64,000 bases of DNA from Larix kaempferi (Eukaryota; Streptophyta; Pinopsida; Pinales; Pinaceae): positions 4,711,501-4,775,500 of the forward strand of contig BSBM01000602.1 in NCBI GenBank assembly GCA_027924585.1. Direction: 5' to 3'. A program made the position numbers and the translations under genes. The number at the start of each line of letters is the position of its first letter. The stretch's first letter is position 1. The notes beneath the pieces were generated by a model. The model was not told where the DNA came from and did not search any database. It saw nothing but the letters and a program-made list of their open reading frames with translations. Positions 43,311 to 54,362 of the stretch are shown here, one piece after another.

Positions 43311-45884
43311 TTGTAGTTGACTTTGGTCAACCATGGCCAAACTACGTTTGCACATGATTGATCAAGGGTTACCATAGTTAACCACAAATAACTATTATTT
43401 GAGCATTCGAGAGTTTAGTGAACCATGGCTGACTTAAGGTCACCATGCTTGACTAAGGTTAACTTTTGTTAACTAAGGTTGATCGAGTTTGACAATCATT
43501 AGCCATGGTTGATAAAGGGTGTCAAATGATGGTTGACCAAGATTGACCATAGTAAGATATGGTTGACTATTGTTTGTGCATTGTTGACTTTAATGCACCA
43601 TGGTTGACTATTGATTGACCTTGGTTAACCATGGTTATATATGTTTCAGTTTATTTAGGTAACATCTATTTCACTATGGTTGACTAACCATTGTTGACTA
43701 CTGATTATTTCATTGACTAGGGTTGTGCATGTTTGATTATGTGAGACCATGTTTGAATTCCTTTAACAATTGTCAACTATGGTTTTAATAGTTGACTTTA
43801 GTTAAATATGGTTGAATTTAATGGATGACTATCAATGAATTTGGTTTCTGTAGTTGACTTTACTTGACCATGATTGACATTAGTAAACTATGGCTGATTT
43901 TGGTGAGAAAAGGTTGATCGTATTTGAAAATTATCGACCATGGTTGACAAAGGTTAACAAATGATGGACAATTAAGTTCAATTATAGTGAACCACTGTTG
44001 AGTATTGTATATGGATGGTTGAATTTAGTGCACCGTGGTGGATTATGGTTAACTTTTCTTAGCAAAGGTTGAGCATTTTAACGAAAGGTGTTAAATGATA
44101 ATTGATTAAGTTTTTCCATAGTCAACCAAGGCTAGCAATATTTGACCATGTTTTCAAACATGGATGACTAAGTTTGACCATAGTTAAGAAAAGGAGACTA
44201 TGGTTTGGCCATGGTGGACTTTAATGCACCATGATTGACTATTGTTCAACTTTCGTCAACCATGGTTTACTTTAGTGAACCTTGGTTGTGTAGGGTTTAA
44301 TTTGTTTAGGTGACGTTGAACCTATTTCACCATGCTTAACTAACCATTGTTGGCCATGGATAACTTCGTTGACCTTGGTTATGCATATTTTAACATAGTC
44401 GAGGCCATTGTTGACTTTGGTCAACCATGGTCGACTATGTTTGAATATGGTTGACTAAGGATGACCATAGTTAACCATGGATAACTATTATTTCACCATT
44501 GGATATTTTAGTGAACCATTGATGACTTTAGGTCACCATGGTTGACTTTTGTTACATAAGGTTGACCATGTTTGACAATCATTAACCATTATTGATAAAG
44601 GGTGTCAAATGATTGTTAACTATCATTTAACACCTTTCATTAAAATGGTCAAACTTAGCTTAACAAAGTCAACCATAGTGTCCTGATGTAAAGCATGGTT
44701 GGTTAAAGTCAACCATGATCAAACTTAGTCAACCCTATTTGAATTCCATTGACCATGACAAATAAAGGTTGACTATGGTTTTCATAGTTTTCTTTATTTA
44801 ACCATGGTTAACTATGTTTGAACATGGTTGAGTGTGTTTGACCATTGTTAAGAATGAGTGAATATTGTTTGACCATGGTTGATTTTAGTTGACTTTACTC
44901 AACCATGGTTAACATTTGGAAACCATGGTTGACTTTGCTTAGCTAAGGCTGGCTATGTTTGAGTACATTAACGAAAGGTGTTAAATGATAGTTTACCAAG
45001 TTTGAACATAGTAAACCATGGTTGACTAAGTTTGACCATGTTTGAACATGATTGGCTAAGTTTGACCATAGTTAAGCATGGGTGACTATTGTTTGGCCAG
45101 GGTTTATTTTAGTCAACCATGGTTGACTATGGTTGACTTTAGTTAAGCATCATTGACATTAATAAATGATGGTTATCCTTGCTTAGCTAAATAATGCACC
45201 ATTATTGACTATTGTTTTACTTTGGTTAACCATGGTTTACTTTAATGAACCTTTGTTGTGTATACTTGGTCAACTTGGTCAAAATTGATCAGCTTGGTTA
45301 AATGATAGTTAACCAAGTTTGGCCATAATCAACCATGATTGACTTTATTTCACCATGGTTGACTACTGTTTGACTTCGGTTAACCATGGTTTCCTTTAGT
45401 GAACCTTGGTTATATATGGTTGACTTTGGTTAGGCAACATTAACTCTATTTGGCCAACATTGACCATGGATGGTGACGGGTGACAAATGATCGTTGAACT
45501 TATGTCAATAATATTTACACATTGTCAACCTTAGAAAACCTTGGTTGACTTTAATTCACCATGATTGACTATTGTTTGACTTTGGTTAACCATGGTTTAC
45601 TTTAGTGAACCTTGGTTATATATGGTTGACTTTGGTTAGGCAACATTAACTCTATTTGACCAACGTTGACCATGGCTGGCGATGAGTAATAAATGATTGT
45701 TGAATAAGTTAGACCATAGCTTACCATGGTTCATTATTGTTTAACAATGGATGAATTTAATTAACAATGGTTGACTTTAGTGAGAATGGTTGGATTTAGT
45801 TAAATATGGTTTAATTTAATGAATTGTGGATGACTATCAATGAATTTAGTTTTTATAGTTGACTTTAATTAGACATGGTTGACA
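43311..45884. repeat. TTGAC satellite, block 1
   Basis: Degenerate tandem DNA made from words such as GGTTGACTTTGGTCAACC, CCATGGTTGACTA, TTTGACCATAG and TAGTGAACC. Basic spacing between TTGAC/GTCAA words is about 10-15 bases. A higher-order period of roughly 630-660 bases is visible: GACTTTAATGCACCATG at about 43589 and 44218, and CATGGTTAGT/ACTAACCATTG-type words at about 43680 and 44340. Units are often palindromic around CCATGG. No coding sequence. The block continues at 51589, 58806 and 61349 beyond three inserted elements. Confidence 0.93.
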
Positions 45885-46562
45885 TGTTAGAACATTCTAA
45901 CCATCTCAACCTTGGTTTTGCATGCATTGGTAGTTGAGTCTCCTAGAACCTAGTCCTTGTTTTTGGCCCCCTAGTGCTTCATTTTGGTCATCATTAGCAT
46001 CCTTATCCACTCAGAGTGCCCTATACACATCACTGAAGTGTAAATGCATCATCATGCATGATTTTAGGAGTCAGTACAGTTAATTCCATGAATAAAGGCA
46101 CCTTGTCCCATTGATTGCCTTGTTAACTAACTGTTACACCTAGTTTCACTGAAATTGAGTGTAGGAGCGCCCTTTTTTACCACTACAAGTCAGTTACGCA
46201 CCACTTTGGAGTCTCCTCCCCTATTTTATAGCCCTAGTGACTCATTTATGTGGCAACCAACATCAGTTGACTAGCCATTCATCATTATTGGCCACTAGAC
46301 CTTACCGGGTGATGGTTCCAATGCAAACTAAGCCTCCCACTTGAGATCAATTCGAGGGACCTCTAACGATTTCAAATTCTCAGTATTGTAACATATTTTT
46401 TTTACCAGTTATTTGTTGTATAATAGAGAAACAACAGTTTTTTATCTGAGTTTCAATTCATGAGTGAATTTTACAGCTTTTTCTTCTAAATTATTTATGT
46501 AAAAGCTTTGTGAAATTAACGAGGTTTGTTCAGCTTTTTTATCCCACTCGTGGAATTTCACA
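45885..46562 (+). repeat. Copia D 5' LTR
   Basis: 678 bp from TGTTAGAACATTCTAACC to GTGGAATTTCACA. It matches 50896-51588 with scattered changes and small indels. The first 16 bases contain the palindrome TTAGAACATTCTAA. Confidence 0.93.
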
Positions 46563-46574
46563 TGGTATAATAGC
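46563..46574 (+). promoter_or_regulatory. Copia D primer binding site
   Basis: TGGTATAATAGC directly follows the LTR, two changes from the Met-tRNA type primer site. Confidence 0.82.
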
Positions 46575-46695
46575 TCGCGAGAGCTTAGTAGATTGAATAT
46601 CAATCCTCCAAGATACATTTCCAAAGTAAATTGCAACATTTTTTGCAATGTTTTGCAGGTTATTCCATCAACAATAATGTAAGCAAGCAGCTAAA

Positions 46696-47540
46696 ATGGA
46701 TCTATCTTCAATACCAAAACTCTTTCCTTTCATTTTCTTTGAATGGAAGGATCATATGGAGATCTTCATGCGCAACAGAGGTATTTACAAAGTTATCAAA
46801 TGCATTGAAGTCGAACCAGATGGTGCTTTAGATAAAGCCAAATACCTGAATAAGTTTCATGAAGCATATGGATTGTTGTGTCTCAGCATCTCTAAGGAGC
46901 TTCTCTTCCATATATCCAGTTCGAAAACTCCCAAGGAGGTTTGGACAAAGCTTGAATCTTTATTTGGGAAGAAAGATGATTTGAGAGGGCATCAATTAGA
47001 GAATGATATGATCTCTCTAAGCCCCAGCAGCTTTGAATCCATCATAGACGTCTTCACAAAATTCAAGAATTTGGTTGTGCAACTAAAACTGTGTGGTATT
47101 GAGAGGAAGGATGAGCAGCTAATTCTCTCAATTCTGTCAAAATTGTGACAAGACTATTTTGTATTTGTATCCATCTTCCAAACAACTAAATTATCCATCC
47201 CAAATTGGAAGATTCCCTCTCTATATGCCTTCATTCTGTCTCTCACAGAGGAGTAGGACAAATTGGTGCAAATGGGAGTCATAAACCCTCTAGGGATCAA
47301 GCTCTTGCTACTAGAGAAGGAAAGAATGTGAATAGTAAAGGAAAGAAGAAAGGCAAGGATAAGAAACAGTATGAGCAGAAGCAAAAGGAGTCTCCCCAAC
47401 AGTTAGAGGGAACTTTGAATTCCAAGAGAGGCAAGCAAAATCAAAAGGATAAGACCAAATGTCCATACTGCAACGTAGGTTTTCATCTTGAAAATGCTTG
47501 CATGAATAAGACAATTGATCTTATGGCCCAGCTTCTATAG
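46696..47540 (+). pseudogene. Copia D gag with CCHC knuckle
   Basis: Starts at ATG 46696 (MDLSSIPKLFPFIFFEWKDH). Plant Copia gag features follow: KTPKEVWTKLESLFGKKDD, RGHQLENDM and FKNLVVQLKLCG. A TGA at 47146-47148 and later breaks interrupt it. In another frame a Lys-rich stretch leads to CPYCNVGFHLENAC (C-X2-C-X4-H-X4-C) near 47460-47501, ending at TAG 47538-47540, probably a former Gln. Confidence 0.87.
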
Positions 47541-47610
47541 AAAAACAACCTTCTAGTACCTGCAGGTGCCAGAGGAAAGAAGTTGATTCTAAATCAAAAG
47601 ATAAGCAGAG

Positions 47611-48587
47611 ATGTCATGCACTTCGAATTCATCTTCCTTTATCATAGATTCTGGAGTCTCTAGACACATGTCTGCATCCAAAGATCTCTTATTAGAATTT
47701 GAACCTACTGTTGGGCCTTACATCCCAATGGGATATGATTCAGAAGTTCCTTCAAAGGGAATTGGAAGAATCAACCTTGAGCATGGATGCTTCACTGATG
47801 TGTTGTATGTTCCTACCTTGGTAGCTAATCTCCTTTTAGTCTATCAGATGACCCATACAATAGTTCCAAAGAAATTTATTTTTACTCCTGATGTTGTTGA
47901 GATAAAATAGATCTTTTTTGGAAAAATCACTGCACAAGGAATTGTAGATCATCATTCCAAGCTTCATGAGTTCTCTCATTTCATGCCTTGTTCAAATCAG
48001 AGTGCACTTCTTACCCATAATAATGAAGTTAGCACGCTTTTTCATGAGAGGTTTGGGCACCTCAACTACAAATATTTGCAAGAGCCACACAATCAGAACA
48101 TGGTTGAAGGCCTCCCAAACATCAGATTTGATAAAGGTACATGTCAAGGTTGCTTTATTGGCAAGCATCCCGAGCACAAGTTTGAAAAAAGAAAGGAAAA
48201 GAGAGCCTCATCTCCTCTCAAATTGATTCACAATGACATATCAAGACCTCTTCCTCACCCATCTCTGAACAATTCTAGATACAACTTAACATTCATAGAT
48301 GACTATTCGAGATTTACCTGGGTTTATTTCTAAAGTTGAAATCAAAATTCTTTGGATATTTCAAATTTTTTAAAGCTGCTATAGAAAATTTCACTGACAG
48401 AAAGATAAAGGTCCTTCGTACGGACAATGGAGTAGAATATGTGAAGAATGAGTTTCATCTATTTTGTGCAGATGAAGGTATTGAAATGTAGCACATTGTT
48501 CCATACACACCACAACAAAATGGTGTGGCTGAAAGAAAGAACGAAACCCTAAAAGAGATGGCTACATGGATGCGTTAGTCTAAGGCA
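47611..48587 (+). pseudogene. Copia D protease and integrase (broken)
   Basis: The protease core SSFIIDSGVSRHMSASKD lies near 47628-47681, then DVLYVPTLVANLLLV. The integrase zinc finger is HERFGHLNYKYLQ, then CQGCFIGKH near 48040-48170. The core has LIHNDISRPLPHPS and LTFIDDYSRFTWVYF to 48333. After a frameshift come a TDNGVEYVKNEF-type motif and YTPQQNGVAERKNE, with TAG at 48489-48491 and 48576-48578. All three catalytic positions can still be recognised. Confidence 0.88.
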
Positions 48588-50560
48588 TTGTCTCCTATAC
48601 TTTGGGCAAAAGATTTCAATTGCGATGCATATCTCCATAACAGAGTTCCACACAAAGGCCTAAAAGGAAAAACTCCATTCGAAGCTTGGATTGGATACCA
48701 ACTAGATGTGTCTCATATCAGAGTATTTGGTTCAAAATCTTGGGCCATGATTCCTTCAGAGAAGAGTAGAGGCTTAGAGACTCAAAGTCAAGAGTGCATA
48801 TTGGTTGGTTATGCACATAATGAAAAGGCCTATAAACTGTTGGATCTGTCCACCATGAAGACCTTCCTTGAAAGAAGTGTCCAGTTTGAAGAATGGCCAT
48901 TGCATGATGCCCACCATGTTGAAGAAGAAAGCTCACCAATTGCTCCACCACAATATGTTGAACATGATAGCGAATCATTTTCCCTTGAATGTTCAGGGTC
49001 TGATTCATAAAGTGAAGATGAGAACATGCTAGATCCATATCCACAAGATCCAGTAGATCCCATAGATCTAGCACCACTTCCAAAATGGGTTGAAAATACT
49101 GTAGAAGTTGTTGGTGAGCTTACTGGGAATCCATAAGATCCAAGAAGAACCATATCTCAGTATCAAAGTGTAAGTTCTGCACTCTCTCATACAGATCCAT
49201 TTATTCCTGATAGATGCTTTATGATGGTTAGATCAGATCCAAAAACTTTCTTTGAAACCTCCTAAGATCCAAGATGGATAACAACTATGGATGAAGAGTA
49301 CCAATCTCTTCAGAAAAATGAGACTTGGGAGCTTGTTTCTGTCCCTCCTGGAAGGAAGCTTGTTCACTGTAAGTGGGTATACAGAATAAAGATGGGCTAA
49401 GATGGAGAAACATGCAAATACAAGTCTCTCTTAGTTGCTAAAGGATTCTCTTAGGTTCAAGGGATTGACTATATAGAGACCTTCGCTCTAGTGGCAAAGA
49501 TGGACTCCATCCATCTTGTTTTGGCTCTAGCTGCATCCAATCACTAGGAGGTGCATCGCATGGATGTGAAGAGCACATTTCTTCATGTATATTTAGGGGA
49601 GGAGATCTACATGAAGCAACCTAAAGGATACATTGAGGATCCTTCATTAGTGTGCAGATTAAGGAAGTCTTTATATGGGCTCAAATAAGATCCCCGAGCA
49701 TGGTATGCAAAGATGGAATCCTTTCTACTATCACAATATTTTTAGAGATGCAAGTCTGATTCAAATGTCTACATGAAGAAGGATGGTAAATCTCTACTCC
49801 TTATTGTTTTATATGTTGATGATTTACTGATTACAAGGATTTTATCTTCATGCATTAGTTATATAAAATTAGCCTTGCACAGTGCCTTCTCAATGTCAGA
49901 TTTGGGATTGCTAAAGCAGTTTCTTGGTCTTGAAGTCTCTCAGAGCGACTCATGAATCAAGATTGCACAGTCCAAGTATCTAGCAAATCTACTTGACAGT
50001 TTTCACATGACAAAATGCAAACCAATAGCATTTTCTTTTCTTTCAGGTGTTAGTCTCGAAGATGGTTCTTCTTCACCATTGGTAGATAGTACCTTGTATA
50101 GGAAACTGATCGAGAGTCTTTTGTTTCTTACACATACTCGCCCTGATCTATCCTATGCAATGAGTGTTGTATCCAGATACATGCAAGAGCCTCATGAGCT
50201 TCACTAGAAGGCAACTAAAAGGATCTTGCACTATGTGCAAGGGACAAAGACCTATGGTAATCACTATGCAGTTGGGTCTCCATTGAACCTTGTTGGGTAC
50301 ACAGATTCAAATTGGGCTGGAGACAACTCAAATCAGAAGTCTACATCAAGATATGATTTCATGTTTGGATCCAGTCCTATCTGTTGGTCGAGAAAAAAGC
50401 AAGCAACTCTTTCTCTTTCATCAGCTGAAGCTAAGTACAGAGCGGCAATGAATGCAACCACACAGTGCATCTGGTTGCAGGCCATCTTATCCTAGTTTGG
50501 TATTCGCTATAGTACTCCACGAATAATCTTCTGTGACAATCAGAGTGCTATCAAGATTTC
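48588..50560 (+). pseudogene. Copia D integrase tail, reverse transcriptase and RNase H
   Basis: Continues with SPILWAKDFNCDAYLHNRVP, ECILVGYAHNEKAYKLLDLS, MDEEYQSLQKNETWELV and KLVHCKWVYRIK. RT then reads [36 protein letters not shown] (intact YVDD near 49816) and DLGLLKQFLGLEV. RNase H has NLVGYTDSNWAGDNSNQKST and SLSSAEAKYRAAM. In-frame stops lie at 49008, 49134, 49263, 49398, 49452, 49545, 49686, 49743, 49951, 50205 and 50493. Most are TAA/TAG where Gln or Trp is expected. Confidence 0.9.
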
Positions 50561-50895
50561 CACATATCTGGTTCAAAGATATAGGACTATGTCCGAGGAT
50601 TGGTGCATGATCGTACCATCACACTGCTTTACTGCCCTTAAGAACAGTAGATTGCATATATTTTCACCAAAAAAATTTCAGCGAAAAAATTCACTCATCT
50701 CTGATCCCTTCTTGGGGTGGGTGATACTTTGGTTGATTATATTTTTTATAGTCTATTTTGAGGGGGGATTTGTTCCCACTAGGTTTTCCCTCCTTTCTCA
50801 GTTATTTTTTAGATTGTTGTACTGGGTGACCATTGGTCTTAGTAACTAGGGCCCTATTTTCCATTTTTTCCTCATAGTCAAGGTTAAGGGGGGGG

Positions 50896-51588
50896 TGTTG
50901 GAACATTCTAACCATATCAACCTTGGTTTTGCATGCATGCAAATTTCCATGCATTGGTAGTTGAGTGTCCTAGCACCCAGTCCTTGTTTTTGGACCCCTA
51001 GTACTTTATTTTGGTCCTCATTAGCCTCCTTATCCACTTAGAGTGCCTTATCCACATCACTGAAGTGAAAATGCACCCTCATGCATTATTTTAGGAGTCA
51101 ATATAGTCAGTTCCATGAATAAAGGCGCCTTGTCCCCTTGATTATCTTGTTGAGTGACTGTTCACCCAGTTTCACTGAAACTGAGTGTAGGAGCGCCCTT
51201 TTTTACCACTACAAGTCAGTTATGCGCCACTTTGGAGTCTCCTCCCCTATTTTCTATCCCTAATGACTCAGTCATGTGCCAACCAACTTCAGTTGACAAG
51301 CCATTCATCATTAGTGGCCACTAGACCTTATCTCGTGATGGTTCCAATGCAAACTAAGCCTACCATTTGAGATGAATTCGAATGACCTCTAAGGCTTTCG
51401 AATTCTCAGTATTGTAACATCTTTTGTTTACCATCTATTTGTTGTATCATAGAGCAACAACAGTTTTTTATCTGAGTTTCAATTTGTGAGTGAATTTTAC
51501 AGCTTTTTCTTCTAAATTCTTTATTTAAAAGCTTTGTGAAATTAGTGAGGTTTGTTCAGCTTTGTGATCCCACATGTGGAATTTCACA
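50896..51588 (+). repeat. Copia D 3' LTR
   Basis: 693 bp from TGTTGGAACATTCTAACC to GTGGAATTTCACA, preceded by a purine tract ending in eight G. Confidence 0.93.
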
Positions 51589-53163
51589 TGAAATTAGTAA
51601 GCTATGGTTGATTTTGGTGAGCAAAGGTTGATCATGTTTGACCATTGTCAACCATGATTGACAAAGGTTAACAAATGATGGATAGCTAAGTTCAATTATA
51701 GTTAACCATGGTTGAATATTGTATATGGATGGTTAAATTTAGTGCACCATGGTGTACCATGGTTAATTTTTCATAGCAAAGGTTGACCATTTTAATGAAA
51801 GGTGTAAAATGATAGTTGATTAAGTTTTTCCATAGTCAACCAAGGCTAACAATATTTTACCATGTTTTCAAACATGGTTGACTTAGTTTGACCATAGTTA
51901 AGCAAAGGTGACTATTATTTGACCATGGTTTACTTTAATGCACCATGCTTGACTATTGTTCGACTTTGGTCAACCATGGTTTACTTTATTGAACCTTGGT
52001 TGTTTAGGGTTTAGTTTATTTAGGTGACATTGACTCTGTTTCACCATAGTTAACTAACCATTATTGGCCATGGATTACTTTGTTGACCATGGTTATGCAT
52101 GTTTTAACAAAGTCGAGGCTATTGTTGACTTTGGTCAACCATAGTCCACTACGTTTGAACATGGTTGACTAAGGCTGACCATAGTTAACCATGGATAGCT
52201 ATTATTTGACCATTAGAGATTTTAGTGAACCTTGGTTGACTTTTGTTACATAAGGTTGACCATGTTTGACCATTGTTAACCATCGTCGATAAAGGGTGTC
52301 AAATGATGGTCGACCAAGTTTGACCATAGTAAGCCATGGTTGACTATTGTTTGTGCATGGCTAACTTTAATGCACCATGGTTGTGCATGTTTCATTATGT
52401 GAGACCATATTTGGATGTGATATCACCAACGATTTATAATGGTTGACTATGGTTTTCATAATTGACTTTATTTTACCATGGTTGACTAAGTTTGCCTATG
52501 GATAAGAATGAGTGAATGTGGTTTGACCATGGTTGATTTTAGTGTACCATGGTTGACCATGGTCGATTTTAGCCAACCATGCTTAACATTAGGAGACCAT
52601 GGTTGACTTTGTTGAGCTAAGGTTGACCATTTTAATGAAATATTTTAAATGATAGTTAACCAAGTTTTGGAATAGTAAACTGAGGCTAACAAAGTTTGAC
52701 CATGTTTTCAAACATGGTTGACTAAGTTTGACCATAGTTAAGCACGAGTGACTATTGTTTGACCATGGTTGACTTTAATGCAACATGATTGACTATTGTT
52801 CGACTTTAGTCAACCAGTGTTTAATTTAATGAACCTTGATTATGTATGATTTACTTCATTTAGGTGACATTGACTCTGTTTCACCATGGTTGACTAACCA
52901 TTATTGACCATGGATTACTTCATTGACAATGGTTATGCATGTTTTAACATAGTCACCCATGGTTGACTTTGGTCAACCATGGACAACTATGTTTGAACAT
53001 GGTTGACTAAGGCTAACCATAATTAACTATGCATAACTAATATTTGACCATTAAAGATTTTAATGAACCTTGGTTGAATTTAGGTCACCACGATTTACTA
53101 TGATTGAATTTTTTTAGTTAAGGTTGACCATGTTTGATCATTGTTTATTAGTTATGCATAGTT
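51589..53163. repeat. TTGAC satellite, block 2
   Basis: Same degenerate words as block 1. The large unit containing ACTTTAATGCACCATG, GTTTAGTTTATTTAGGTGACAT and GTTTCACCATAGTTAACTAACC repeats after about 840-850 bases (51931 and 52773). It ends at the 12-base duplication TTATGCATAGTT (53152-53163) that precedes LINE L2. Confidence 0.92.
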
Positions 53164-53558
53164 AGGGGACAAACAAGTGGAGTTTGAAGTTAGGGGTGGC
53201 GTTTTTGGTTCCCTGGTTGGTGGGTTTTGTTAGTTTTCTGACGCATTAAGGTGGGTTTGTTGCAGCTGCAGTAACTTGGAGTCCTAGATGGTTTTTCTGG
53301 CCATCTACAGTACCAACCAAGGTCATAAAAAAGTGGGAATGTGATCTTTATCTGCAGTTCCAAACCTAGTCTTTTTGCGGTTATTTGTTTTTTTGGTTTT
53401 TTTGCTGGATTTCCGTGTTAACTTCTGGGTTCTTTTCCTCCTAGAATGGAGGTAGTCTTTTCCTTTGTCCTGTTGTGAGGGGCAGGTGGCGGTTTTTTCC
53501 CTTGTCCTGTTGTGTGGGACATGTGGCGGTTTTTCTCCATTAGTTTTTTACCCTCGCT

Positions 53559-54196
53559 ATGGCTTTTTCGGCATCCATTTCCCCTTTTTGCAGCCCTGAG
53601 TGTGATGGATCCCTGCCGGGTCGCTTTGCAACTAAACATACTAACCCTAATCTTTCGGGAGCTCGTGTTAGGGTTCGTCATCACTTGAAATCTGTCAAGG
53701 CAAGGGAGGGACGGGAACAATTTGTAATTAACCCTGAGTGTAACCTAGATCGGGTGGAATTGCTGGCTCACAGGGGTGTTGTTGGGCATCTGGAATTTAC
53801 TGGTGGGAGTTGTGAGGAGATCCTGGCCTGGGTCAATTTGCATTGGACGCCATTGATGGGTTTAGCCCCTCGTGTTAACCTTCTGGTTAACCATTGAATC
53901 CTTTTTGTGCTTCCTTCTGATGAGTTTGTGGATGAAATCCTTAAGTAGGCCTGGACCTTTAAGGATGGCTCCCTTTGTCTCAAGAAATGGCACTTAAATT
54001 TCGATCCCCATTCCCCCTGTGGATCCCTCTCATAAGGTGGCTAGGGTTCTTTCTTTTGAGGACAAGGCGGTTATGGCTGAAAGTGGCTATGACCCTAGCA
54101 CATAAAACCTCCATTTTGCATCTCTTGAGGTTTACTCCAAAAACTCTCCTCCAGATTCGGGGGTCAAACCCTCGGATTGTCTGCGGTTTTAGAATG
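53559..54196 (+). pseudogene. LINE L2 ORF1 (DUF4283-like, broken)
   Basis: From ATG 53559 it reads MAFSASISPFCSPECDG, then NPECNLDRVELLAHRGVVGH and APRVNLLVNH. A TGA at 53895-53897 is followed in the same frame by ILFVLPSDEFVDEIL and AWTFKDGSLCLKKWHLNFDP, which resembles the DUF4283 RNA-binding region of plant LINE ORF1. No zinc knuckle is seen and the tail is lost in several stops. Confidence 0.72.
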
Positions 54197-54362
54197 TAAC
54201 AGTGAGGAAGGCTAGGAAGGGGGGTCTCAAGAGTTCTGAAGCTGAGGTTGGTGACACTTTTATTCCATTATCGGTCCGTATTAATGAAGCTTCTTCTCCC
54301 ATTATAGATTCACATAACCCTAGGGCACTTAGGGCAGTGCGACCGTTAATAATTATTGATTA

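Larger units (their letters stand above)
45885..51588 (+). mobile_element. Copia element D: complete structure, many stop codons
   Basis: A 5.70-kb element inserted in the satellite. The 5' LTR is 45885-46562 and the 3' LTR 50896-51588. It has a primer site at 46563, a purine tract (GGTTAAGGGGGGGG) before the 3' LTR, and flanking TGACA (45880-45884) and TGAAA (51589-51593), probably a decayed 5-base duplication. Gag, protease, integrase, RT and RNase H are all present in order, but about a dozen stops lie in pol alone. Confidence 0.93.

Noticed and set aside
43311-45884. CRISPR-like array of short repeats
   Set aside because: Units are degenerate, there are no unique spacers of constant size and no cas genes, and the genome is a plant nuclear one.
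46696-50560. Possible alternative genetic code (TAA/TAG read as Gln)
   Set aside because: PDK and other frames end with normal stops, TGA and Trp-to-TAG changes also occur, and frameshifts are present. Decay of a methylated transposon explains it.
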